Source: Methylovirgula ligni
Lineage (GTDB): Bacteria > Pseudomonadota > Alphaproteobacteria > Rhizobiales > Beijerinckiaceae
Assembly: GCF_004135935.1 (NCBI RefSeq)
Contig: NZ_CP025086.1
Coordinates: 2,480,001-2,544,000, forward strand
Reading direction: 5' to 3'
Length of the DNA: 64,000 nt
In this document: positions 36,262-43,904 of the stretch, piece by piece
How positions within the stretch are numbered: the stretch's first letter is position 1
How the letters are laid out: each line of letters opens with the position of its first letter
The notes under the pieces: model-generated
What the model saw: the letters and a program-made list of their open reading frames with translations, nothing else
What the model was told of the DNA's origin: nothing
Database searches by the model: none
Made by a program: the position numbers and the translations under genes

Positions 36262-38110
36262 AGAGCGTTCCTCCTGCTGCGGTTTTCAGCTTCAGGTCAG
36301 CCATTGCGCCGACAAAGCCCAGCGCGCCGGTCGGATCGCGCGGGTCAAGAGCGCCAGGGACAATAGCGCCGGACCAGCCCCCGACACCGGAGAGGATGGC
36401 GATATATTCGCGCCCGTCCGGTCCGCGATAAGCGATCGGTTGGCCGATGATCCCCGAGCCTGTCTTGAACTGCCACTTAAGCGCGCCGGTCTTCGCATCG
36501 ACTGCTTTAAACCAGCCATCCATCGTTCCGTAGAAGACGAGATCCCCGGCGGTGGCGAGCGTGCCGCTCCAGGCCGGCAAGTCTTCCCTGATTTGCCAGA
36601 CCGGCTTGCCGGTTTCGACGTTCCAGGCGCTGACCTCGCCGCGGAAGCCGCCAGGGCCCGGCTTCATCACCACATTGGCGCCGACGTAAGGCGTGCCGGC
36701 GATATAATTCGCCTGCACATTCTCCCAATCCATGCAGAGATTTTCATGCGGGATGTAGAGATAGCCGGTACGCGGCGAAAAGGAGGAGGGTTCCCAGTCC
36801 TTCGCCCCGGATGCGGTCGGGCAGATATCATGCACGATCGTGCCAAGTTTGGTGTTCTTGTCGGGATTGACCACCGGGCGCCCGGTTTTCTTGTCGATCG
36901 TTTTGATCGAATTCACATAGCCGTAGGGATGCGCCGAGACGATCTCGCCCGTGGTGCGATCGAGCATGTAGAGATACCCGTTGCGATCCGGGTGCATCAG
37001 CACTTTGCGAATTTTGCCGTCGATCGGCACATCGAGCAGAATGATCTCGTTGATGCCGTCGTAATCGTGCTCGTCGTGCGGGTTATATTGATAATACCAT
37101 TTGGCCGCACCGGTATCCGGATCACGCGCGAAGATGCCGTCAGTCCAGAGATTGTCGCCGGGTCTTTGTTCGGCATTCCATGGGCCGGGATTAGCAGCTT
37201 CCTCGTAAAGCAGATTGAGGTCGGGATCGTAGGCCATCCAGCCCCAATTGGAGCCGCCGCCTATCTTCCAGGCTTCCGGCGGCCACGTGCTGACGCCGAG
37301 ATCCTTGCCGCGATCCTGCGTATAGAACGGATGAAAATCCGGGCCGATCAGCACATCCTTGTCAGGGCCGGTATGGAAAGCTTTCCAGACGATTTTCCCC
37401 GTATTGGCATCGAGCGCCGTCGTCCAGCCGCGCACGCCGAATTCGCCGCCCGAGACTCCAACCAATACCTTGTCCTTCACCAGGAAGGGCGCCATGGTGA
37501 TGCTCTCGCCCTTGCTGATATCGCCGAGCTGGGTGATCCAGACAGGTTTGCCCGTGTTCACGTCGAGCGCGATCGTGCGGCCATCGAGCGTATTGAAATA
37601 GAATTTGTTCTGCCAGAAGACGCCGCCGCGATTGACGGTGTCGCAACAGGCGACACCTTGCGAAGCCGCGATTGGCGGCGGTTCGTATTTCCACTTCATC
37701 GGCGCGCCAGGCTTGGTCAGATCGAGTGCATAGACCCAATTTGGCCACGGCGTGACGATGTACATTGTATTGTCCGCGACAATTGGCGCGGCTTCCTCGC
37801 CATGCGTCGTGCCAGTCGAGAAGGTGAACTCGACGCGCAGGTTTTTAGCGTTGTCGCCATTGATCTGGTTGAGGGCCGAGTAGCGCGTCGCCGCGTCGTT
37901 CTTGGCCGGCATTGTCCATTGGCCATCATCGGGGGGTGCGGCGGACGCCGGTGGCTTCGGCAGATCCGCCGCCGCCGGCGCCGGGCTCTGCGCGAAGGTT
38001 GCGCTCGAAAGGCTCAGCAAGACGGCGATGCCAAGGAGCGCCCTCGTACCGCTCAGGCGCGCGAGCTCAGCGCAGCGTATAGAGATAGGCTGTGATGTCT
38101 TTAGCCTCAT
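36236..38110 (-). CDS. PQQ-dependent alcohol dehydrogenase, lanthanide-type signature
   Basis: A 624-residue periplasmic quinoprotein of the methanol/ethanol dehydrogenase family with a signal peptide (about 1-40). It is an eight-blade propeller with repeated tryptophan-docking motifs such as GKPVWITQLG and GALKWQFKTG. The vicinal disulfide Cys155-Cys156 is in GVACCDTVN. Metal ligands are Glu223 (GGEFGVRG), Asn308 and catalytic Asp349. Asp351, two residues later (HDYDG), is the extra aspartate found in lanthanide-dependent XoxF/ExaF/PedH enzymes and missing in calcium MxaF. Arg376 lies in HPDRNG. Substrate could be methanol or a longer alcohol. No MxaI-like small subunit follows. Confidence 0.93.
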   Translation of the reverse strand: MRLKTSQPISIRCAELARLSGTRALLGIAVLLSLSSATFAQSPAPAAADLPKPPASAAPPDDGQWTMPAKNDAATRYSALNQINGDNAKNLRVEFTFSTGTTHGEEAAPIVADNTMYIVTPWPNWVYALDLTKPGAPMKWKYEPPPIAASQGVACCDTVNRGGVFWQNKFYFNTLDGRTIALDVNTGKPVWITQLGDISKGESITMAPFLVKDKVLVGVSGGEFGVRGWTTALDANTGKIVWKAFHTGPDKDVLIGPDFHPFYTQDRGKDLGVSTWPPEAWKIGGGSNWGWMAYDPDLNLLYEEAANPGPWNAEQRPGDNLWTDGIFARDPDTGAAKWYYQYNPHDEHDYDGINEIILLDVPIDGKIRKVLMHPDRNGYLYMLDRTTGEIVSAHPYGYVNSIKTIDKKTGRPVVNPDKNTKLGTIVHDICPTASGAKDWEPSSFSPRTGYLYIPHENLCMDWENVQANYIAGTPYVGANVVMKPGPGGFRGEVSAWNVETGKPVWQIREDLPAWSGTLATAGDLVFYGTMDGWFKAVDAKTGALKWQFKTGSGIIGQPIAYRGPDGREYIAILSGVGGWSGAIVPGALDPRDPTGALGFVGAMADLKLKTAAGGTLYVFALPPS

Positions 38111-38432
38111 CGTCCTTCAACTCCATATTCGGCATTGCGTTGCCCGGTACGATCGCTTGCGGGTTCTCGATCCACGCGCGCATATTGTCCGGGGTGTTCG
38201 GCAGAAAGCCCGCGATAATGGTACGCTCGGCCATGTGATCGAGCGGAGGCCCGACATGGCCATCGGCGCCGGAGATGCCCGGAATTTCGTGGCACGTTCC
38301 ACAGCCGGACTTGACGATCAGCTGCGCGCCCTGTTGCACGTCACCGGAGGGGCCGGGCGCGGCGGCGCTTTGCCAGACATCGCAGCCGGCGAGACAAGGC
38401 AACGCCGCCAAGACTATGAGAAAGAACCTCAT
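38067..38432 (-). CDS. Lipoprotein cytochrome c
   Basis: A 121-residue monohaem cytochrome. ATG 38432 overlaps the upstream stop (ATGA). The signal ends in the lipobox LAGC (Cys near residue 17), so it should be anchored to the membrane by lipid. Haem binds at CGTCH in IVKSGCGTCHEIPG near residue 46, and the axial Met is probably in AMPNMELKDDE. The C-terminal pattern ITAYLYTLR is shared with the cytochrome domain of oxidase subunit II. It may relay electrons from the soluble cytochrome to the oxidase. Confidence 0.9.
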   Translation of the reverse strand: MRFFLIVLAALPCLAGCDVWQSAAAPGPSGDVQQGAQLIVKSGCGTCHEIPGISGADGHVGPPLDHMAERTIIAGFLPNTPDNMRAWIENPQAIVPGNAMPNMELKDDEAKDITAYLYTLR

Positions 38433-38872
38433 CCTGCGCATTCCGGCACCATGAAAAGCGCGAGCGTGTTGAAAAGAATGGCGACGAAGAAACCGAGGCC
38501 GGTCATCACGCCCCAAAGCGCCAGAAAGCGTGTGCGGCCCTCCCCGGCTTCGATCGCGTGGCCCGCATCGCCCTGATGCTCCGTCCGCGTCACCTGCCAG
38601 TGCCGATAGGAGAGCGTTGCGGCGGCGAGTGCGAGAACGGCCGCCAAAAGGTTGAGCAGCAGAATGACGGCCCAAGCGGAATGCCACGCGGGCACGTTCA
38701 GCGGTGTCGCGCCGGGATAACAGGTGTGAGACGCGAGGGCGAAATTAACGACGAACTGAAGTCCCCAAACGACCGGGCCCGTGAAAAGCCCCAAAAAAAG
38801 CATCGTGGCCGACACATTGTCGCGATGCGGAGCCGGGTGCGCGATCGTTGAAGGTGGATTGCCGTCCTGCAT
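38429..38872 (-). CDS. Small membrane protein of the oxidase operon (CoxP-position)
   Basis: A 147-residue protein with three predicted helices (about 24-45, 65-90 and 115-140), starting at ATG 38872 five bases after the subunit III stop. No known domain is recognised. Its place, after subunits II, I and III, matches that of coxP in the coxMNOP operon of Bradyrhizobium, so it may be an accessory subunit or subunit IV analogue. That is inference from position; the sequence alone shows only a hydrophobic protein with paired cysteines near 50 and the C-terminus. Confidence 0.75.
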   Translation of the reverse strand: MQDGNPPSTIAHPAPHRDNVSATMLFLGLFTGPVVWGLQFVVNFALASHTCYPGATPLNVPAWHSAWAVILLLNLLAAVLALAAATLSYRHWQVTRTEHQGDAGHAIEAGEGRTRFLALWGVMTGLGFFVAILFNTLALFMVPECAG

Positions 38873-38877
38873 CGCGT

Positions 38878-39477
38878 TCACCTGAGGTATGGAGATATGT
38901 AGAACGTGACGAATACCGCGAGCCAGACCGCGGTCACAAAATGCCAGTAGGCGGCCATGATCACGGTCGGCGCATCGCGCCGCGCATCGACATAGCCGAG
39001 CAGTGACCACACTAGGACTGCCGCGACGCCCACGATGCCAAATCCAAGATGGAGCAGATCAAGGCCGGCGGCGGTGAAATAAATCGAACTGTAAAGACCA
39101 CTCGTGAGCGAAAACGGCTTGCTTTGCCATTCGAAAAGCTCAAGCGCGATGAAGGCGAGGCCTAGCCCGATGCCGATGGCGAGGCCGAGCCGATGCTGCA
39201 TCTCGATGCCCCGCTGGAGGCCTTGCTGCGCAAACCACAGCGCGCCGCTGCTGAGAAGCATGACGATCGTTGCCGGCAGCGCATAGGCAAAACTGGGATG
39301 CGGCTCGGGACTCCATGAGGCCGGAAGTTGCGCCGCATAGTAGAAATAGCTGAACAGCAGATAGCCGAAGAGCGCGCCTTCCGTCGCGATGACGCAGAGA
39401 ATGCCGTACCAGCCCGAGGCGCGGTGATCGACGCTACCGACGGGCAGCGCTTGTTCGACGCTTGCCGTCTCGCTCAT
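38878..39477 (-). CDS. ctaE: Cytochrome c oxidase subunit III
   Basis: A 199-residue, five-helix subunit III of the short bacterial type. Features are GWYGILCVIATEGALFGYLLFSYFY near residues 22-46, ELFEWQSKPFSL near 112, HLGFGIVGVAAVLVW and the C-terminal YWHFVTAVWLAVFVTFY. The conserved Glu and His that contact subunit I are seen. ATG 39477 overlaps the subunit I stop. It should stabilise proton uptake in subunit I. Confidence 0.92.
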   Translation of the reverse strand: MSETASVEQALPVGSVDHRASGWYGILCVIATEGALFGYLLFSYFYYAAQLPASWSPEPHPSFAYALPATIVMLLSSGALWFAQQGLQRGIEMQHRLGLAIGIGLGLAFIALELFEWQSKPFSLTSGLYSSIYFTAAGLDLLHLGFGIVGVAAVLVWSLLGYVDARRDAPTVIMAAYWHFVTAVWLAVFVTFYISPYLR

Positions 39478-41429
39478 GACGCAGGCTCCTCCGAGGGAGG
39501 CTGCACGGTTTGGCCGAGCCCGCGCTCGGGCCAAAGCCAGATGAGGATCGCAGCGACCGTCACAAGGCAGCCGACGGCCGTCAACGGCCACAGACGCGAC
39601 GGGATCAAAAGGCCCGCGAAGACCGCCGATATGCCGAGTGTGAGAACGAAGGGCGCCGGACTGTCGAAGGGCATTTTCAGGATGACATCCGGTTCGCTGT
39701 CGAGCGCGGTCGTGCCGATCGTTTCACGCGCGTGATCGAGGATGAGTCCCTCTTCGAGCGAGGACGTGCCATGGCCTTCCCCGAGACGCTGTTCCCACAG
39801 CGGATGCCGGCTCGCGACCGTCGGCAGGACAGCGAAATTATAGGGCGGCGGCGGCGACGGCACTGACCATTCGAGCGTCGGCGCATCCCATGGATTGGCT
39901 CCGGCCGCGCGGCCCTGACGCAGACTCACCAAGACATTGACGAAAGTCAGCAGCACGCCGATCGCCAAGACGAAGGCGCCGATGGTGGTGATCATGTTGA
40001 GCGTATCCCAGCCCATATGCGCCGGATAGGTGTAGACGCGGCGGGGCATCCCAAGCAGGCCGGTCAAGTGCATCGGCAGGAACGCCACGTTGAAGCCGAT
40101 GAACATCGTCCAGAAGCTCGCCATGCCGAGCTTTTCGCCCAGCATCTTTCCGGTGAATTTCGGAAACCAGAAATAGAGGGCGCCCATCACCGGAAAGAGA
40201 TTGATGCCGATCAGCACGTAATGAATATGCGCTACGACGAAATACGTGTCGGTCAGTTGCCAATCGACCGGAACGGACCCGGTCATGAAGCCGCTCACGC
40301 CACCGATGACGAACAGGACGATCATGCTCGCGAAGAACAGAAAGGCGGTGGTGATGACCGGCCGGCCAAGCCAGATCGTCAAGGTCCAGGCGAAAACCGC
40401 GACCGCACTCGGAATCGCAATGATGATCGAGACGCCGCTGAAGAACGAGAGCGCCAGCGTCGGGAGGCCCGTCGCGAACATATGATGCACCCAGACGCCG
40501 AAGCCGAGTGTCATCGTCGCGAGGGTCGAGAGCACGACCGCCGTATAGCCGACGAGCGGCCGGCGGCAAAAAACCGGCAGCGCGTCGGATACCATGCCCA
40601 TTGCCGGCAAGACGATTGCGTAGACCCAGGGATGCGCGAAAATCCAGAAGAGATGCTGCCAAAGCAACGGCTGGCCCCCGGCGGCGACGTCAAAGAAATG
40701 CGTACCGAAATTGCGGTCGAGCCAAAGCATGAAGAAGGCGAGGCTGACGCTCGGCACGACGAGGATGTTGGCAGCCGAGGCCGTGAGCGTTCCCCAGATC
40801 ATGATCGGCACGCGGTTGATCGACATGCCCGGCGCACGAAGCCGCAGAAAGGTGACGACGAAATTGATCGAGCCGACCGTTGTCGAAATGCCGAGAAAGA
40901 TCATTCCCAGCGCGTAGAAGTCCATATTGAGGCCGGGATTGAACTCCTTGTTCGCGTAGGGAACGTAGTTGAACCAGCCGTCGTTCGGTCCGGCGCCCAT
41001 CGCAAAGCCGGTGTACATAAAGATGCCGGCTGCAACATAGAGCCAATAGGATAGGGCATTGACGCGTGGAAACGCCATGTCGCGCGCGCCGAGCAGAAGC
41101 GGCCATAAATAATTGGAAAATCCCGACAGGATCGGCATGGCGTAGAGGAAGATCATCGTCATGCCATGCATCGAGAAGAGCTGGTCGTATTGCTCGGGCG
41201 TCAGCAGAGTCTCGTTCGGCCGCGCGAGCTGCGCGCGCATGATCAGCGCCTCGATGCCGCCGAGCACGAGGAACACGAAAGCCGTAACAATGTAGCGGAT
41301 GCCGATCTCTTTATGATCGACGCTCGAGAACCAGCCGAGAATGCCGGACTCAGTTTCCCATATCGTCGCGAGCCTCTGACGATAGTCTGGCGAGGCCGTG
41401 CCCGTAACAGGAATACGTTCAAAGGTCAT
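39474..41429 (-). CDS. ctaD: Cytochrome c oxidase subunit I, divergent proton-channel residues
   Basis: A 651-residue haem-copper oxidase subunit I. Haem and copper ligands are intact: His88 (SMHGMTMIF), His266 with cross-linking Tyr270 (AHPWVY), His315-His316 (VHHMF), and His401 and His403 (VVAHIHYV). The D-channel entry Asp117 (RDMAFPR) is kept. The usual Glu of HPEVY is Trp268, and the K-channel Lys of TGIK is Ala344 (SAVAVFAW). About 110 extra C-terminal residues add two helices (about 595-640). It resembles the alternative CoxN-type oxidases of rhizobia. The enzyme should reduce O2, but proton pumping is doubtful. Confidence 0.95.
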   Translation of the reverse strand: MTFERIPVTGTASPDYRQRLATIWETESGILGWFSSVDHKEIGIRYIVTAFVFLVLGGIEALIMRAQLARPNETLLTPEQYDQLFSMHGMTMIFLYAMPILSGFSNYLWPLLLGARDMAFPRVNALSYWLYVAAGIFMYTGFAMGAGPNDGWFNYVPYANKEFNPGLNMDFYALGMIFLGISTTVGSINFVVTFLRLRAPGMSINRVPIMIWGTLTASAANILVVPSVSLAFFMLWLDRNFGTHFFDVAAGGQPLLWQHLFWIFAHPWVYAIVLPAMGMVSDALPVFCRRPLVGYTAVVLSTLATMTLGFGVWVHHMFATGLPTLALSFFSGVSIIIAIPSAVAVFAWTLTIWLGRPVITTAFLFFASMIVLFVIGGVSGFMTGSVPVDWQLTDTYFVVAHIHYVLIGINLFPVMGALYFWFPKFTGKMLGEKLGMASFWTMFIGFNVAFLPMHLTGLLGMPRRVYTYPAHMGWDTLNMITTIGAFVLAIGVLLTFVNVLVSLRQGRAAGANPWDAPTLEWSVPSPPPPYNFAVLPTVASRHPLWEQRLGEGHGTSSLEEGLILDHARETIGTTALDSEPDVILKMPFDSPAPFVLTLGISAVFAGLLIPSRLWPLTAVGCLVTVAAILIWLWPERGLGQTVQPPSEEPAS

Positions 41430-41438
41430 GGCACAGCC

Positions 41439-42395
41439 TCATTGCAGCGTGCGCAGATAGGTAGTGACGGCGGTGAGTTCCGGGCCTGACAAGTAGAGAT
41501 CCGGCATGTTTGTTCCGGGTTTCTGCGCCTGTGGATCGGCGATCCATCCCGCGAGCGCGCCGGGTGTGTTCGGCAACGTGTCGGCGGCCAGGGTTTCGCG
41601 GCTCATGAGATGTGTGAGGTCCGGCGCGACCGATCCACCCGCCATGCTCCCACGCACCGTGTGACATTCACCGCAGCGCTGAACGAATATGTTCTGGTCG
41701 TTCACCAGAACCGGCGACGATGGTGTCGCGGCGGGTTTCAACTGCGCGTCCAGCCATCTCTGGAAGTCCGATGGCGGTTCGGCGATGACGAAGAAGGCCA
41801 TATGAGCGTGCTGCTGGCCGCAATATTCGGTGCATTGGCCGCGATAGCGCCCAGGCTTGTCGGCCTCGAGCCAGGTGACATTGGTTTGGCCGGGGATCGT
41901 TTCGGTCTTGCCGGTCAGCGCCGGGACCCAGAACGAATGAATGACGTCCGCGCCGATCAACTGGATTCGAACGGGTCGGCCGACAGGAATATGGAACTCG
42001 TCCGCGGTCGTGAGGATTTTGCTCGGGTCGCCGTTGAGATAGCGCGCCTTCCACCACCATTGCTGTCCGGTGATCTCGATTGCGAGCGGCATGGCACCGC
42101 TGGGCGGCGCGTTGATCTTCGCCAGAACCTCCATCGTCCAGATGGCGGAAATGACGAGCACGATGGTCGAGACGCCGACCCCGAATCCAAGCCAGCCCAA
42201 GCCCTCGCCACTGCGCTGCACCGCGACGGCGCGGACCGTTGCGTCTCGCGGCGCGCGGCGGACGAGAACACCGAAAAAAACAAGCGCGGTCACGATGACG
42301 ACGACCAAAATGGAGATGATCAGTAGCCCCCAGGTCAGCGCGGTGACAGGATAGGCTTTGGCGCCGAAGCCGCTGAGATAGGAGAGCGGCGTCAC
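41439..42395 (-). CDS. ctaC: Cytochrome c oxidase subunit II with fused cytochrome c
   Basis: A 318-residue subunit II starting at GTG 42395 (GTGA overlap with ctaG). Two N-terminal helices (about 18-45, 67-92) anchor the CuA cupredoxin domain, whose ligands are all present: His153, Cys188, Glu190, Cys192, His196, Met199 (IHSFWVP and CTEYCGQQHAHM). A C-terminal cytochrome c domain follows with CGECH at 241-245 and a likely axial Met in GTNMPDL. This is the caa3/CoxM-type fusion and allows direct electron entry from periplasmic cytochromes. The first nine residues lack a signal peptide; the first helix serves for insertion. Confidence 0.95.
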   Translation of the reverse strand: MTPLSYLSGFGAKAYPVTALTWGLLIISILVVVIVTALVFFGVLVRRAPRDATVRAVAVQRSGEGLGWLGFGVGVSTIVLVISAIWTMEVLAKINAPPSGAMPLAIEITGQQWWWKARYLNGDPSKILTTADEFHIPVGRPVRIQLIGADVIHSFWVPALTGKTETIPGQTNVTWLEADKPGRYRGQCTEYCGQQHAHMAFFVIAEPPSDFQRWLDAQLKPAATPSSPVLVNDQNIFVQRCGECHTVRGSMAGGSVAPDLTHLMSRETLAADTLPNTPGALAGWIADPQAQKPGTNMPDLYLSGPELTAVTTYLRTLQ

Positions 42396-43234
42396 CGTGT
42401 ACCGGCCCGCGCCGCCTGCGGCTCGATTGCGACCCGCACGATGTCATTCCAGAGAATGAGCGTGGAAATAACGAGAAAGACGATGCAGCCCGGCACCCAC
42501 ATAATGGCGCCGCCGAGTTGCTGATCCTGCAATGGCGTCAGGCCCCAGGCGGCTGTGGTCAAGAGGTGCGGCGCATAGAACGGCCGTGACGCGAAGGTGA
42601 TCAGCGCACCGAGGAAGCCCATTTGAATGGATGAGACAATACCCGCGAAGACAACCGATACGGCGGACTCCGGCGGTGAATCCAACAGACTCGACCAAAG
42701 CCAGACGGCGGCGCCAAAGATCGTCAGGTGCATGGTCCAATAAGCAAATGTGCTCCGGAACGTTTCGGCATAAGGCGCCGGCGAATGCCAGAACCAGATC
42801 GATATCGCGAACAGGCCCGCGGCGCAGAGCGGTGCCGCGGCGGAGTTCGGCTGAAAAGAGCGGCGCCATAAGAGGCCGATCAGCGCCAGTGGACGCCCGG
42901 CGGCGACGAGCGGGGCCGCAATCAGGGCGAGGACCATGTGCTGACTGACGCGAGCCGAAAATAGCGACACGGAGAGCGGACAGAGTGGCGAAATCAGCGC
43001 CGCGGCTGTAATCGTCCAACCGAGGTAGAAGAGCGCTTGCCGCCATCGCGGAACAGATGGCCCGGCGCGGTCGGAGCCGACTGCTAGCGCATACGCAACC
43101 GCACAGATGATAAGAAAAGCGATGAGTGCGGGATCCAAATTCCACCGCGACCAGAGGCCGTCTGGAGTAGGGGGAAGCCCGCAATAAGGGGCGGACGCCG
43201 CAGAGTAAGCGCCAAGGATACCCTCAGTGGCCAT
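42392..43234 (-). CDS. ctaG: Cytochrome c oxidase assembly factor, CtaG (caa3 type)
   Basis: A 280-residue polytopic membrane protein of the caa3_CtaG family, with about seven helices. Visible signatures are SPLCPLSVSLFSARVSQHMVLALIAAPL, the WFWHSPAPYAETF segment and GFLGALITFASRPFYAPH. His residues in these helices are thought to assist copper insertion at the CuB site. It is the first gene of the operon; GGGAG lies 8-12 bases before the ATG, and the operon promoter must be upstream, in the stretch now occupied by the decayed secretion genes. Confidence 0.9.
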   Translation of the reverse strand: MATEGILGAYSAASAPYCGLPPTPDGLWSRWNLDPALIAFLIICAVAYALAVGSDRAGPSVPRWRQALFYLGWTITAAALISPLCPLSVSLFSARVSQHMVLALIAAPLVAAGRPLALIGLLWRRSFQPNSAAAPLCAAGLFAISIWFWHSPAPYAETFRSTFAYWTMHLTIFGAAVWLWSSLLDSPPESAVSVVFAGIVSSIQMGFLGALITFASRPFYAPHLLTTAAWGLTPLQDQQLGGAIMWVPGCIVFLVISTLILWNDIVRVAIEPQAARAGTR

Positions 43235-43529
43235 GATTGACTCCCAACGCTCTGACCATGGACCAGCTTCCGGAACTCCAGACGAACTCCAGCGGGACCG
43301 GGAAGGTTTCGCTCTCTCACATGAAAAGTTTTCTCATTTTCGTGAGCGCGGCTGGCATGTCTCCGCAAAGCAAGAGCCCAGGCGAGGCCCCGGCTCTGGT
43401 TATTCTTCGCTTCAGCTTACGCCGCGCTGTTGATCTCGCTTTCAGTCCATGCCGTCAGCTTGTGATCTGTCTCGCGCCCTTCCTCAAAAGTTTCCTGCAA
43501 GATCGTCGCACATTCGGCGGCGCGGATGA
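43235..43529. other. Region between oxidase operon and decayed secretion genes
   Basis: No supported gene. It should contain the promoter of the minus-strand oxidase operon. A plus-strand frame runs through 43237-43500, but it matches no family until the ABC remnant begins near 43530. Confidence 0.4.
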
Positions 43530-43904
43530 GTTCATCAGTAAAATGCCGCTGGGCTACGATACGATGATAGAGGAGCGGGGGGCAATTTATCTGGGGGGCA
43601 GCGGCAGCGCATTGCGATTGCACGCGCCTTGGCGACGGACCCACCGATCCTGATCTTTGACGAAGCGACAAGCGCTCTCGATTATGAGAGCGAAAGGGTG
43701 ATCCAAGCCAATATGCGCCAAATCGTCAGAAACCGCACCGTCATCATCATCGCTCGTCGTCTGGCGGCCGTATGTCACTGCACATTCCTTATAGGAATGG
43801 TCGACGGCAGAATTGTAGAAGCCGGAACGCATGATTCGTTGCTTCAAAGGAAGGGCCTTTATGCGCGGCTTTGGGCGCTTCAAAACGAGCAGAGCTTAGT
43901 CTGA
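43530..43904 (+). pseudogene. Truncated, frameshifted type I secretion ABC ATPase (HlyB-like)
   Basis: Only the C-terminal part of the nucleotide-binding domain remains. [21 protein letters not shown] is read in one frame and, after a run of six G at about 43577-43582, [17 protein letters not shown] and [15 protein letters not shown] in another. One more G would restore the usual ERGGNLSGG order. The transmembrane part and Walker A are absent, so the gene is dead regardless of the G-run. Its TGA overlaps the ATG of the hlyD remnant (TGATG). The switch region reads [10 protein letters not shown], where the usual His is Arg. Confidence 0.85.

Noticed and set aside
35999-38095. 698-residue plus-strand frame opposite the PQQ dehydrogenase
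   Set aside because: Antisense shadow; the dehydrogenase motifs are all on the minus strand.
40017-41054. 345-residue plus-strand frame opposite oxidase subunit I
   Set aside because: Highly charged Arg/Glu/Asp composition is the mirror of a membrane-protein gene.
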